NCBI GenBank assembly: GCA_023393165.1
Contig: JAEWMJ010000006.1
Span: forward strand, 310,001 to 374,000
Direction of reading: 5' to 3'
Source of the DNA: Bacillota bacterium
Lineage (GTDB): Bacteria > Bacillota > Clostridia > Christensenellales > Christensenellaceae
Length of the DNA: 64,000 nucleotides
Shown here piece after piece: positions 40,737-49,228 of this stretch (position 1 is its first letter; each line of letters begins with the position of its first letter). The notes below the pieces were generated by a model. That model ran no database searches and was not told where the DNA came from. It saw only the letters and a list, made by a program, of their open reading frames with translations. Made by a program: the position numbers and the translations under genes.

Positions 40737-42047
40737 ATGGGATACAGGGCATTGTACAGGGTATACCGTCCCCGGACATTTGAAGAAGTCATGGGACAGG
40801 AGCATATTACGGACGTGCTGAAAAAGCAGGTTGAGAAAAACCAGGTATCGCACGCCTATATTTTTGCGGGTCCCCGGGGAACGGGGAAGACAAGCACCGC
40901 GCGCATATTTGCCAATGCGGTCAACTGCCTGCAGCCGGAAAACGGAAATCCCTGCCTTAAATGCGAAGTATGCGAAAGCGCTGCTTCGGATACAATGATA
41001 GATATCGTGGAAATGGACGCGGCGTCCAACAACGGCGTGGACAATATCCGGGATATGCGGGAAAAAGTGAGCCTTTTACCGGCTTTCGGCCGGTACAAGG
41101 TATATATCATAGACGAGTCTCATATGCTTTCGGGCGGGGCGGCAAATGCGCTTTTAAAAACGCTGGAAGAACCCCCGCCGCATGTGATATTCATTCTTGC
41201 GACGACAGAGCTCAGAAAGATGCCCAAGACCATCCTGTCGCGCTGCCAGCAGTTCGATTTTAAGCGTATCGGAAACGAAGATATTGTAAAACGGCTGTCT
41301 GTGGTGGCAAGGGATGCGGGAATCTCCTATGAAGATGAAGCGCTTTGGACTCTCGCCAATGCGGGCGAAGGGGCTATGCGGGACGCTTTAAGCCTGATGG
41401 ACATGTGCATCGCCGGCGGCAAAAACCTGTCCCGGGAAAACGTCACCAGGACGCTGGGGGCTGCCGACGCAGAGCAAATGGGTCTTTTATGTGAAACGGT
41501 GCTGAAAAGCGACGTTTCGGGCGGACTTCTGATACTGCGGAAGATGCTGGATGAAGGCGGCGATCCCGGCAATATTTTAAGGGATATGATCTGCTTCCTG
41601 AGCGCGCGTCTGACAGAGGCCGCGCTCGCCAAAGAGGATTCAGGCGTTTTGGCAAGGCAGATATTGCGCGCGCTGGAAATATGGATCGGTTCGCAGACGA
41701 CCCTCCGGTATTCAAACACGCCGGATATCGTATTGGAAACCGCCTTTATGAGGGCGGCGCTTCCCGAAACGGATACGGGCGCACGGGATCTGGTACTGCG
41801 GGTGGAAAGGCTGGAAAAAAGGCTGGATGAGCTGGAACAGATACCCGCTCTTCCCAGAAGGGACAAAGCTCCGCAGGCCGCGCAGGCGCCGGATACGGAT
41901 ATCCGGGATACGGCAGAGCAGAAAAACGTGAACACAGACGTTCTTGCGAAAGCCGTCCGGCAGGAAGCCCCGCCGGAAGACGAGGACGATGTGGAAACAA
42001 AACTCATAAATATGTTTGGTAAAGATAAAGTAGTGATAAAGGAATAA
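40737..42047 (+). CDS. dnaX: DNA polymerase III subunit gamma/tau
   Basis: The clamp-loader ATPase. 436 residues: Walker A GPRGTGKTS (about 42-50), a four-cysteine zinc module (CLKCEVCESAAS), DESHMLS Walker B, SRCQ sensor/arginine-finger region, then domain III and a short acidic tail. It is shorter than tau of many species and resembles a gamma-length protein. AGGAG precedes ATG 40737. The small signal recognition particle RNA gene often found before dnaX in Bacilli is not present in the 33-base gap. Confidence 0.95.
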   Translation: MGYRALYRVYRPRTFEEVMGQEHITDVLKKQVEKNQVSHAYIFAGPRGTGKTSTARIFANAVNCLQPENGNPCLKCEVCESAASDTMIDIVEMDAASNNGVDNIRDMREKVSLLPAFGRYKVYIIDESHMLSGGAANALLKTLEEPPPHVIFILATTELRKMPKTILSRCQQFDFKRIGNEDIVKRLSVVARDAGISYEDEALWTLANAGEGAMRDALSLMDMCIAGGKNLSRENVTRTLGAADAEQMGLLCETVLKSDVSGGLLILRKMLDEGGDPGNILRDMICFLSARLTEAALAKEDSGVLARQILRALEIWIGSQTTLRYSNTPDIVLETAFMRAALPETDTGARDLVLRVERLEKRLDELEQIPALPRRDKAPQAAQAPDTDIRDTAEQKNVNTDVLAKAVRQEAPPEDEDDVETKLINMFGKDKVVIKE

Positions 42048-42062
42048 GGAGGCAATAAGAGA

Positions 42063-42401
42063 ATGGCAAAAGGCGGTTTCCCGGGCGGCGGGATGAATAT
42101 GCAGAACATGATGCGCCAGGCGCAGCAGATGCAGCAGAAAATGCAGCAGCTGCAGGAAGAAGTTGAGCAGAGGGAAGTTGAAGCGACTTCGGGCGGCGGC
42201 GTGGTACGCGTAGTAGCCACCGGAAAAAAAGTGATCAAATCCATTGAGATCAAACCCGAAGCGGTTGATCCGGACGATGTTGAAATGCTGGAGGATCTGG
42301 TGATGGCGGCGGTGAACGAGGCGATTGCAAAGGCAGACGAAATGATGCAGCAGGAAATGGCCAAAATCACGGGCGGCTTAAATCTGGGAGGACTTTTTTA
42401 A
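42063..42401 (+). CDS. ybaB: Nucleoid-associated protein YbaB/EbfC
   Basis: A small dimeric DNA-binding protein, 112 residues. N-terminus is rich in Met and Gln (QAQQMQQKMQQLQEEVEQ coiled region), followed by the core ATGKKVIKSIEIKPE. Lies between dnaX and recR as in most bacteria. Confidence 0.96.
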   Translation: MAKGGFPGGGMNMQNMMRQAQQMQQKMQQLQEEVEQREVEATSGGGVVRVVATGKKVIKSIEIKPEAVDPDDVEMLEDLVMAAVNEAIAKADEMMQQEMAKITGGLNLGGLF

Positions 42402-42404
42402 TAC

Positions 42405-43004
42405 ATGGACAATCTGCAGTCCTTTAATACGCTGGTGGAACAGTTTGCAAGGCTGCCGGGCATCGGCAGGAAAACGGCGCAGCGGCTTGCTTATTATGTG
42501 CTGCGTATGCCGGTGGAGGAAGTCAAGCGCTTCGCGCGGGATATGTATGACGCGCGCATGCGCGTCCGTTACTGCAAGGTCTGCGGTATGCTGACGGACA
42601 GCGAGGTCTGCCATGTGTGCGGGGACGCGAAAAGGGATGCTTCCACCATATGCGTGGTTCGTGATTCCAAGGATGCGTTTGCGTTTGAAAAGACGCGCGA
42701 ATACCGCGGCGCCTATCATGTGCTGGGTGGGACGATTTCCCCGCTCGAGGGGATAGGGCCGGACGATATCGCCATACAGCCCCTGCTTGCCCGTATAGGT
42801 TCCGGCGGCGTAAAGGAAGTGATCCTGGCCACTAACCCGGACGTACAGGGAGAAGCGACCGCGGCCTATATTGCGAGTCTTCTTGCCCATTTTGACGGTA
42901 TCACGGTGTCGCGTATCGCGCACGGCGTGCCGGTGGGTGCGGAACTGGAATATGCGGACGAGGTAACGCTGCTGAAGGCTCTGGAAGGACGAAGAAGGCT
43001 TTGA
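42405..43004 (+). CDS. recR: Recombination protein RecR
   Basis: A recombination mediator that acts with RecF and RecO to load RecA. 199 residues: helix-hairpin-helix (LPGIGRKTAQRLAYYVL), zinc finger C-x2-C...C-x2-C (CKVCGMLTDSEVCHVC), Toprim domain (CVVRDSKDAFAFEKTREYRGAYHVLGG) and C-terminal Walker B-like GVPVGAELEYADEVTLL. Start 4 bases after ybaB. In Bacillus the next genes are yaaL and bofA; here those lie 9.4 kb away. Confidence 0.97.
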   Translation: MDNLQSFNTLVEQFARLPGIGRKTAQRLAYYVLRMPVEEVKRFARDMYDARMRVRYCKVCGMLTDSEVCHVCGDAKRDASTICVVRDSKDAFAFEKTREYRGAYHVLGGTISPLEGIGPDDIAIQPLLARIGSGGVKEVILATNPDVQGEATAAYIASLLAHFDGITVSRIAHGVPVGAELEYADEVTLLKALEGRRRL

Positions 43005-43213
43005 GCAAAATAAAAGCAATCAAAATAAAACAAAAGGACGGCCCTGCGGCCGCGGCCATAGGCATTATCGGCGATCCCGACGAGAAAGCCCTCCAAACGA
43101 TCCGCGATATGACCGGAAAAACTGTACGTAAAATCGAGCGAAAAGGAAAAATAAAAATTATTATAGGCAAAGGATTGCGCAGAACGGTGATCCGCGTGCC
43201 TGCCAAAAATTGA
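43001..43213 (+). CDS. Small basic protein of unknown function
   Basis: A 70-residue lysine-rich protein (many K and I residues, IGDPDEKALQTIRDMTGKTVRKIERKGKIKI). Its TTG start overlaps the recR stop by 4 bases and it ends at the operon terminator, which supports it being real. No family recognised. The pattern alternates beta-strand-like and basic segments, so nucleic acid binding is possible but unproven. Confidence 0.55.
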   Translation: MSKIKAIKIKQKDGPAAAAIGIIGDPDEKALQTIRDMTGKTVRKIERKGKIKIIIGKGLRRTVIRVPAKN

Positions 43214-43239
43214 CGCCGCTTCAATAAGCAGGCGTTTTT
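43213..43239 (+). terminator. Terminator of the dnaX-recR operon
   Basis: ACGCCGCTT pairs with AAGC-a-GGCGT around CAAT, followed by TTTTC. It marks the left border of the accessory block. Confidence 0.7.
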
Positions 43240-43321
43240 CATGTTTGAGATCGAGAATAAGTTCTTATTAATAACAGGTAAATTGAATTTTAAAAAACAG
43301 ATTAAATGAGGAAGAGGTTTT

Positions 43322-44173
43322 ATGAGTACGGAGATCTATTATTTTTCCGGCACGGGAAATTCGCTGTTTGCGGCACGTGAGCTGCAAAAAAGATTGCCGG
43401 ATGCAAAACTTTTGCCCATTGCAAGCCTCCTTGGCAAAAAAATAATTCAAACGGAAGCCGTCACAGTAGGCTTTGTTTTTCCTGTACATGCGCTGACGAT
43501 ACCTTTTGCAGTAAAGGAGTTTTTGGCAAAAGCAGACCTTGCATCCGCCGGTTATCTGTTTACCGTCGCAACGCGAAGGGGGACCGTATTCCATGGCTTT
43601 GAAGTGATGGACGCCCTGCTCAAGAAAAGCAAAAAGCAGTTGGCGGCGCGTTTCCTGCTGAATATGTACGGGAACGAATCGAACCGGGAGGGATACGCGG
43701 TTCCTTCGCAGGATGATATTGAAGAAATTGAAGTCAGCGTTTTGGATAAAATCAACGCCATTTCAGAAATTGTAAAGAATAAACAGCCCAGTGCAGAAAA
43801 AGACGCCGGGGCTTTTATACCGGTTGACCCAAAAAAAGACTGGCTTCCGGAGAAAAAAGCGCAGGCCGGAAAAACGCTTGCGGAAATGATCGGCGGCAAG
43901 AATTTTTTTTATGCGGATGACAAATGCACAGGCTGCGGTATTTGCAAAAGAGTATGCCTTTCCGGGAAAATCGCCGTATCCGGCAGAAAACCGGAATGGC
44001 AGAAAAAAACCTTATGCCATATGTGTTTTGCATGCCTCAACTACTGCCCAAGGCAATCCGTCCAGGTTAAGAGCATATCGGGGGTAAAATCATTTTCTGA
44101 AACCAACGGGCGATATCTGCACCCTTACGCGGATTCAAGGGAAATTGCAGAACAGAAACTTTCAGACCGATGA
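43322..44173 (+). CDS. EFR1-type flavodoxin/ferredoxin fusion protein
   Basis: A 283-residue redox protein. Residues 1-160 are flavodoxin-like with the FMN loop FSGTGNSLFAARE; near residue 200 come ferredoxin motifs CTGCGICKRVCLSGKI and CHMCFACLNYCP for two [4Fe-4S] clusters. The first motif ends in CLSG rather than CP. Such EFR1 proteins are widespread in anaerobic Firmicutes; partners are not established. GAGGAAGAGG precedes ATG 43322. Confidence 0.88.
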   Translation: MSTEIYYFSGTGNSLFAARELQKRLPDAKLLPIASLLGKKIIQTEAVTVGFVFPVHALTIPFAVKEFLAKADLASAGYLFTVATRRGTVFHGFEVMDALLKKSKKQLAARFLLNMYGNESNREGYAVPSQDDIEEIEVSVLDKINAISEIVKNKQPSAEKDAGAFIPVDPKKDWLPEKKAQAGKTLAEMIGGKNFFYADDKCTGCGICKRVCLSGKIAVSGRKPEWQKKTLCHMCFACLNYCPRQSVQVKSISGVKSFSETNGRYLHPYADSREIAEQKLSDR

Positions 44174-44345
44174 TAAAGCCCAACTGCTGTGCTATTTCTC
44201 AGCTTATCACCTCAGCACTTAAGTGCTGAGGTAAGGGACATTATGGGTTTCGGCACTTACGCTTGTGATTCGCACTTCCGGTAAGCCGTTTAATAGGGTT
44301 GAACCCGTGGCTTATCTCATGCTCAGTGGAAACTATGTTCCCTTT
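44160..44345. repeat. Diverged composite of repeat families A and D
   Basis: Left part resembles the family A start (AAAGCCCAACTGCTGTGCTA); a hairpin CCTCAGCACTT/AAGTGCTGAGG follows; the right part (44250-44335) is a family D module (ACTTACGCTTGTGATTCGCA ... CTTATCTCATGCTCAGTG). Confidence 0.65.
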
Positions 44346-44363
44346 ATCCGCCGCTGGCGGCGG

Positions 44364-44744
44364 TCACTCCGTTTTCTCAGCATAGCTTTTTGCAAATTCC
44401 ATGATCAGTAGAACAGCTGAAATTGCCAGAATAACGCTGAACATGATCCCCATAGCGGCATTATTCAACTGTACATAATATCCGGCGGCGTTTAGGACTG
44501 AGTAGATCAACATACCTTGGGAAACGTAAAAAAATGCTTTTGCCCGGGATTTCTTTTTTAAAAGCGCAACCCCGCCAATAATCAGCAAGAGTGCGGTCAG
44601 GAATTCGGATAACACATGCAGGGTTATGCGGACGGGTTCGGTTTCAAGTTCTGCAATTCCACCAGCAGACATTAACATGATCCATATCCCGCAAATCCCG
44701 ATTCCGGCAACGATGCTAAAAAGAGCCTCAATTTTTTGCAGCAC
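44364..44744 (-). CDS. Four-helix membrane protein of unknown function
   Basis: 126 residues with four hydrophobic helices (about 8-28, 41-62, 71-90, 97-116). No family recognised. The GTG start at 44744 has AGGAG about 9 bases upstream, and a very good promoter lies before it, so it is likely expressed. Separate from deoC by its own promoter. Confidence 0.65.
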   Translation of the reverse strand: MLQKIEALFSIVAGIGICGIWIMLMSAGGIAELETEPVRITLHVLSEFLTALLLIIGGVALLKKKSRAKAFFYVSQGMLIYSVLNAAGYYVQLNNAAMGIMFSVILAISAVLLIMEFAKSYAEKTE

Positions 44745-44779
44745 AGTAGCAATCTCCTTTAATCAGTATGTATGGAAAG

Positions 44780-44808
44780 ATTATACGATACACATTAAAA
44801 TGTAACAA
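44780..44808 (-). promoter_or_regulatory. Promoter of the 44364 membrane protein gene
   Basis: On the minus strand TTGTTA (44803-44808), exact 17-bp spacer, perfect TATAAT (44780-44785). Confidence 0.75.
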
Positions 44809-44822
44809 GGATGGAGTTTGGT

Positions 44823-45542
44823 TTATCCGGTATATGCCGGAACAACGCCTATTTTCCGCATGGTGTCAAGCGAATCGATGATCTCGGGCGCTTCGCGGCT
44901 GCCAATCAGCTCCGCGCCGGCCATCAGGAAGGTATACGCGTTTTGCGGACGGGGGAATTTTACGCCGGATACCTTAACTTTGGTATCCGTACCTTTCAGG
45001 GTATCCACCATCAAAAGCACCTGTTCCAGGGAAGGCCCGGCGTATTGTCCTGTGGAGGATTTGGCCCAGTTAATGCCCGCTTCCGCAACCAGATTGCAGG
45101 CTGTAACGATTTCTTCATCCGTCAGATAGCAGACTTCCAGAATCATTTTGGTAACGGCAGGCCCCGCTGCTCTTTTATAATCACGGAACTCCTGCAGTAT
45201 CTCCTTATACTTCCTGTCTTTCAGCGCACCCACGTTCATGCAGTCGTCCAGTACGGTCGCACCCAGGCGGACCGCTTCTTCGGCTTCCAGGGCTTTCAGC
45301 CAGCCGGATTGCTGCCCGAAAGGAAAACCGATAGCGGCGCCGTTTAAAAGATCGCTGCCGCAAAGCTCTTCGGAAACGATGCGCGTCCAGTAGGTGGAGG
45401 AATAGCAGAACGCCCTGCAGTTGTAAGCAATGGCTTTTCTGCATCCTTCGCGAATCTCCCGCTCGGTCGTCTGCTTTGGAAGGATGGCGTAGTCAAACAG
45501 CTTTCCTGTCTCTTTTTTGGTCATCTTTGAAAAATCGATCAT
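44823..45542 (-). CDS. deoC: DeoC-family aldolase (deoxyribose-phosphate aldolase-like)
   Basis: A class I aldolase expected to split 2-deoxyribose-5-phosphate into acetaldehyde and glyceraldehyde-3-phosphate. 239 residues, TIM-barrel pattern. Seen: FDYAILPKQTT (the DHT position is DYA here, a deviation), VLDDCMNVGALK, KMILEVCYLTDEEI with the Schiff-base lysine region, and AKSSTGQYAG with the proton-relay lysine. ATG 45542 is preceded by AAGGTGAT. No nucleoside phosphorylase or phosphopentomutase gene is adjacent, so the exact sugar substrate is less sure. Confidence 0.85.
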   Translation of the reverse strand: MIDFSKMTKKETGKLFDYAILPKQTTEREIREGCRKAIAYNCRAFCYSSTYWTRIVSEELCGSDLLNGAAIGFPFGQQSGWLKALEAEEAVRLGATVLDDCMNVGALKDRKYKEILQEFRDYKRAAGPAVTKMILEVCYLTDEEIVTACNLVAEAGINWAKSSTGQYAGPSLEQVLLMVDTLKGTDTKVKVSGVKFPRPQNAYTFLMAGAELIGSREAPEIIDSLDTMRKIGVVPAYTG

Positions 45543-45663
45543 TTCATCACCTTTTATATCTAGGATTCCAAGCACTATGATAACACCCATTGGAGTTATT
45601 GCAAACAATTAATTATTAAGCTGCTCCCGGCTGTTTGCAATTCGACAGCCCGCGGCGCTATAT

Positions 45664-45692
45664 TTGACTTTATGCGCGCCGGGTGGTATAAT
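45664..45692 (+). promoter_or_regulatory. Promoter of the ABC-F attenuator transcript
   Basis: TTGACT (45664-45669), exact 17-bp spacer, TATAAT (45687-45692). Confidence 0.85.
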
Positions 45693-45720
45693 GATAACAA
45701 TAAAAAAAAGGAGAGGTTAG

Positions 45721-45744
45721 ATGCGCAAATTTTCTTGCAGATAA
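45721..45744 (+). CDS. Seven-residue leader peptide of the ABC-F gene
   Basis: ATG CGC AAA TTT TCT TGC AGA TAA codes for MRKFSCR. A strong AAAGGAGAGG site lies 5-12 bases upstream and a near-consensus promoter 30 bases upstream. Its codons 4-6 are one arm of a set of alternative RNA pairings that ends in a terminator before the ABC-F gene. Short regulatory peptides of this kind make ribosome stalling by antibiotics switch on resistance genes. Confidence 0.75.
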   Translation: MRKFSCR

Positions 45745-45903
45745 AAATTGAAAAGCATATTAAATGTAAACGGATTCCGTTGATTTTGGTATGCGGTATG
45801 CAAGAAAGTTACGATCCCTTACCTCAAGAGCATAAAAAGCCTCAATAGTTTGACGTTTTCCGTGAATAATGAGCCGCAGGAATTTGACTTTCTTGCGGTT
45901 TTT
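45730..45903 (+). promoter_or_regulatory. Ribosome-mediated transcription attenuator
   Basis: Four arms can be read. Arm 1 TTTTCTTGCA (45730-45739) lies in the leader peptide. Arm 2 TGCAAGAAAG (45799-45808) pairs with arm 1. Arm 3 CCGCAGGAA (45874-45882) and arm 4 TTTCTTGCGG (45889-45898) form a terminator followed by TTTTT. Arm 2 also pairs perfectly for 9 bp with CTTTCTTGC (45888-45896) in arm 4. So 1:2 allows 3:4 (stop), while a ribosome sitting on arm 1 frees arm 2 to pair with arm 4 (read-through). Confidence 0.8.
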
Positions 45904-45926
45904 GTAATTCATCGGAGGACTGAACT

Positions 45927-47417
45927 ATGTCGCAAATAAACATATCACATTTAACATTCGCCTACGAGGGCAGTTGGGATAATATTTTTGAAGACGTCTC
46001 TTTCCAGATAGACACGGACTGGAGGCTGGGCTTTATCGGCAGGAACGGCAGGGGCAAGACAACCTTCCTGAATCTGCTGATGGGGAAATACGAATATAAG
46101 GGCAGTATATCGTCGCCCGTTCCATTTGAATACTTTCCCTATGAGGTGACGGACAAAACGCTCCCGGCAATCGATATTATCAGCCGGATCAATCCGCATT
46201 TTCAGATGTGGGAACTGGAGCGCGAGCTTTCCATGCTGGACTTGGAGGAAGAAGTATTAAACCGGCCTTTCGGGACCCTTTCCAACGGCGAACAGACAAA
46301 AATGCTGCTGGCAGCCCTGTTTCTTAAGGAAACCAGTTTTCTCCTGATCGACGAGCCGACCAATCATCTGGATATCGATGCGAGAAGAGTTGTAAGCGAT
46401 TATCTGAGGAGCAAATCGGGGTTTATCCTTGTATCCCATGACCGGTCGTTTCTGGATCATTGCGCGGATCACATCCTGTCCATAAACAAAACGAATATAG
46501 AGGTCCAAAAAGGCAATTTTTCGTCCTGGTGGGAAAATAAACGGCGGCAGGATAATTTTGAACTGGATCAGAACGAGAAATTAAAGAAGGACATCAAGCG
46601 GCTGCAGGCCGCCGCAAGGCGGACGGCCGAGTGGGCGGAAAAGGCGGAGGGGACAAAAATCGGGTTCGATCCTGCGGTAACGGACAACAGCAAGGGCAGA
46701 CGCGCATATATCGGAGAAAAGTCCAGAAAGATGATGAAGAGAAGCAAAAACATCGGGCAAAGACAGCAATCGGCGATCGAAGAAAAATCGCAGCTTCTGA
46801 AAAACATCGACCGCACGGACAGCCTGAAGATCACGCCCCTTGCCTATCACAAACAAAGGCTTCTGGAACTTAATGATGTATCGGTATTTTACAGCCAAAA
46901 GCAGGCCTGCCGGGGAGTTTCATTTTTTATAGAACAGGGAGAGCGGATCGCGCTTCAGGGCAAAAATGGCTCGGGCAAAACAAGCCTGATAAAGCTTATA
47001 TGCGGCGATCCTCTGGACTATACCGGCAATCTCCATATAGGCAGCCGCCTTGCCGTCTCCTGCGTGACGCAGGACACCTCTTACCTGAAGGGGAACCTTT
47101 GGGACTTTGCGGCCGAAAACCATATAGATCAAAGCCTTTTTATGTCGATACTGCGCAAGCTGGATTTCTCAAGGGCGCAGTTTGAAAAGGACGTCGGCGA
47201 TTACAGCGAAGGACAGAAGAAAAAGGTGCTGATCGCGAAGAGCCTGTGCGAGAACGCGCATTTGTACGTCTGGGACGAACCGCTCAATTTTATAGATGTC
47301 TTTTCACGGATGCAGATAGAAGAATTGCTGATGGAGTTTAAACCGACGATATTGTTCGTGGAGCATGATCTTTCTTTTACGGAGAAAATCGCGACCAAGG
47401 TGGTACATTTGGAATAA
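45927..47417 (+). CDS. ABC-F ribosomal protection protein, Lsa/CplR-like
   Basis: A soluble twin-ATPase that dislodges ribosome-bound antibiotics, typically lincosamides, streptogramin A and pleuromutilins in this group. 496 residues: first ATPase with Walker A GRNGRGKTT, signature LSNGEQTK and Walker B LLIDEPTNHLD; a basic interdomain linker (about 195-300); second ATPase with GKNGSGKTS, YSEGQKKK and the deviant Walker B VWDEPLNFIDV typical of Lsa/Vga/CplR types. No membrane domain. GGAGG lies 8 bases before ATG 45927. Control by the upstream attenuator is strongly suggested. Drug range is inference. Confidence 0.88.
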   Translation: MSQINISHLTFAYEGSWDNIFEDVSFQIDTDWRLGFIGRNGRGKTTFLNLLMGKYEYKGSISSPVPFEYFPYEVTDKTLPAIDIISRINPHFQMWELERELSMLDLEEEVLNRPFGTLSNGEQTKMLLAALFLKETSFLLIDEPTNHLDIDARRVVSDYLRSKSGFILVSHDRSFLDHCADHILSINKTNIEVQKGNFSSWWENKRRQDNFELDQNEKLKKDIKRLQAAARRTAEWAEKAEGTKIGFDPAVTDNSKGRRAYIGEKSRKMMKRSKNIGQRQQSAIEEKSQLLKNIDRTDSLKITPLAYHKQRLLELNDVSVFYSQKQACRGVSFFIEQGERIALQGKNGSGKTSLIKLICGDPLDYTGNLHIGSRLAVSCVTQDTSYLKGNLWDFAAENHIDQSLFMSILRKLDFSRAQFEKDVGDYSEGQKKKVLIAKSLCENAHLYVWDEPLNFIDVFSRMQIEELLMEFKPTILFVEHDLSFTEKIATKVVHLE

Positions 47418-47751
47418 GGAGTCTTCCGTTGAGCGAGGGAGCAGGCTGCCCCTGCGTTCTGTCACTGCAGCGGCGGGCTTTGTGTCCGGGTTTTCGTCGT
47501 TTAATCGTAGAGGCGTGCGTCTTGACCGGATTTTATTTCCCTCCGTGAATATTTTATATTGAAAGCCTTCCCCTTGAGGGGAAGGTGGCGCGTAGCGTCG
47601 GATGAGGTGCTGTGCAAAGCTCTGGCCTGGGTCATTCCGAGCGAAGCGAAGAATCCGTACGGATATTCTTTGCTCTTGGTTGGTATAAGCGGTTTACTTA
47701 TGTTTAAAAGTTTTTTAAATAAAATATTTTCTGGGTCTGTCTTCTTTTTTT
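47418..47751. other. Non-coding region with two short dispersed repeats
   Basis: Contains the 20-bp hairpin CCTTCCCC-TTGA-GGGGAAGG (47566-47585) followed by GGCGCGTAGCGTCGGATGAG, a repeat I recognise from many Clostridial genomes, and TCATTCCGAGCGAAGCGAAG (47632-47651), another common dispersed motif. No gene supported. Confidence 0.6.
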
Positions 47752-47780
47752 TTCGTCAGGGGGCTAAGGGAAGATTCCGA
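47752..47780. repeat. Repeat family E, copy 2, left part
   Basis: GTCAGGGGGCTAAGGGAAGA and the next bases match 18498-18520; the copy is cut by IS30 and continues at 48847. The last three bases, CGA, are the target duplication. Confidence 0.75.
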
Positions 47781-48846
47781 GGCGAATTATAATAGCAAGT
47801 GCAACACAATCAAAAATAAAGAGACTGCATGTTAACCAAGGTGTAAAATGATGTTACCACACAACCATTAACACGGAGGGGAACATGCAGCCATACAATC
47901 ATTTTACATTAGTAGAACGTGAAAATCTACGAATTAAGCTACAGGAAGGTAAAAGTTTGAGGCAAATCGCCCGAGAACTGAATAGAAATGTATCTTCAGT
48001 CAGTCGGGAATTAAAAAGAAATGGTAAAAAAGACGGCAGCGTTAATGCATGGTGGGGATGTTCCCTGTACATGTGGAGGCGTAAGAGATGCAGAAAAAAA
48101 TTTAGAATAAATAAAGATATCGAGCTTGACGAATTTATCAAAGATAAACTTAATAAATACTGGTCACCTGAAATAATCACGGTTAAGTGGAAAGAGCTTC
48201 ATCCCGATGCGAAACTCAGTCATAGTACTATTTACGCAGCCTTAAGAAGCAAAAGAATAAAAGGGTATAGCGAAAGAACCCATCTGCAACGTCGTGGACG
48301 GTTAAGATTTTGTAATAGAATACGTCCGTATAACCCCACCCATACCATACACGACTGGCCTGAAGTGATAAGGCGTCGTGATCGCATCGGCGATTGGGAG
48401 GGAGATACAATACGTGGAGGAGTAGGAAAAGGATATATTGTAACTTGTGTAGATCGAAAAAGCCGCTATTTAGCCATGGAATTATTGCCCGTCAGAACCG
48501 CTCCAGAAACAAACGAAGCTGTATGTAAAGCATTGGCAGGCCTTCCGATTCACTCATTGACCTTGGATAACGGAACCGAGTTCACAGATTTTAAAGGTAT
48601 GGAGAAGATGCTAAAAGCAGTTATATATTTTGCGGATCCTCGTTCACCTTGGCAAAGGGGCAGTAACGAAAACATAAATGGGCTACTTCGATTTTTCTTT
48701 CCTAAGGGTTCGGATTTCAGACAGATTACTCAAGAAAGGTTAAACGAAGTAGCGGATTTACTAAATAGTAGACCGAGAAAATGCCTTGGTTGGCTTTCGC
48801 CAGCAGATTTCTTAGCTAAGTGTTGCACTTGAATTGACAATTCGCC
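47781..48846 (+). mobile_element. IS30-family insertion sequence
   Basis: A complete 1066-bp element. The ends are inverted repeats of about 27 bp (GGCGAATTATAATAGCAAGT at the left; the right end complement reads GGCGAATTGTCAATTCAAGT), with the inner 12 bases CAAGTGCAACAC identical. Direct repeats CGA flank it at 47778-47780 and 48847-48849. Removing the element and one CGA restores a family E repeat like that at 18495-18605. Confidence 0.93.
47885..48832 (+). CDS. IS30-family transposase
   Basis: A 315-residue DDE transposase. N-terminal helix-turn-helix (ERENLRIKLQEGKSLRQIARELNRNVSSVSRELKRN), then the catalytic triad in DWEGDTIRG, LDNGTEFTDF and RGSNENINGLLR. The frame is intact, so the element may be active. 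GGAGGGG precedes ATG 47885. Confidence 0.95.
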   Translation: MQPYNHFTLVERENLRIKLQEGKSLRQIARELNRNVSSVSRELKRNGKKDGSVNAWWGCSLYMWRRKRCRKKFRINKDIELDEFIKDKLNKYWSPEIITVKWKELHPDAKLSHSTIYAALRSKRIKGYSERTHLQRRGRLRFCNRIRPYNPTHTIHDWPEVIRRRDRIGDWEGDTIRGGVGKGYIVTCVDRKSRYLAMELLPVRTAPETNEAVCKALAGLPIHSLTLDNGTEFTDFKGMEKMLKAVIYFADPRSPWQRGSNENINGLLRFFFPKGSDFRQITQERLNEVADLLNSRPRKCLGWLSPADFLAKCCT

Positions 48847-48935
48847 CGATTTCCCCCCTTTTGCCCCCTGACAACCCCTGCAACCTCCTTTAATCGGCCC
48901 GCAGGGGCCTTCTGTCAATCTCCCCAAGCCTTCTC
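48847..48935. repeat. Repeat family E, copy 2, right part
   Basis: CGATTTCCCCCCTT through CAATCTCCCCAAGC matches 18521-18605 closely. Together with 47752-47780 it forms one repeat split by IS30. Confidence 0.8.
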
Positions 48936-49228
48936 CAATGCTTGCCAATCTAATTGATTTCTTCAGCAACTTGTACATGTTACTTTTTTATTTGTGCGCT
49001 CTAAAGGGTGGCAGGTCTAGCATAGTGTTAAAGTAATAGCAGATATGCATGAGATTTATTATTATGATGTAGAAGACGGAATAATAGCATGTAATATAGA
49101 ATAAAACGAAGTTTTCATTATTGTTATTTTAATCGCTTAGGTAATGTCAAACTGTATTACCAATAAAAGGATTAATGTGTTTGTTGTCGAATTTAATATT
49201 ATATTAGAATAATTATTTGAGGTCCCTT
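48936..49228. other. Upstream region of the KAP NTPase gene
   Basis: AT-rich. A dyad GGTAAT-N10-ATTACC (49140-49161) lies before a possible promoter TTGTTG (49181-49186), 18-bp spacer, TAGAAT (49205-49210). No other gene is seen. Confidence 0.45.

Noticed and set aside
41808..41830. A-run in dnaX as a programmed frameshift site
   Set aside because: The reading phase is GAA AAA AGG, not the A AAA AAG slippery heptamer, and no strong downstream stem is evident.
41327..42370. 347-codon minus-strand reading frame over dnaX and ybaB
   Set aside because: Serine-rich antisense shadow of two conserved genes.
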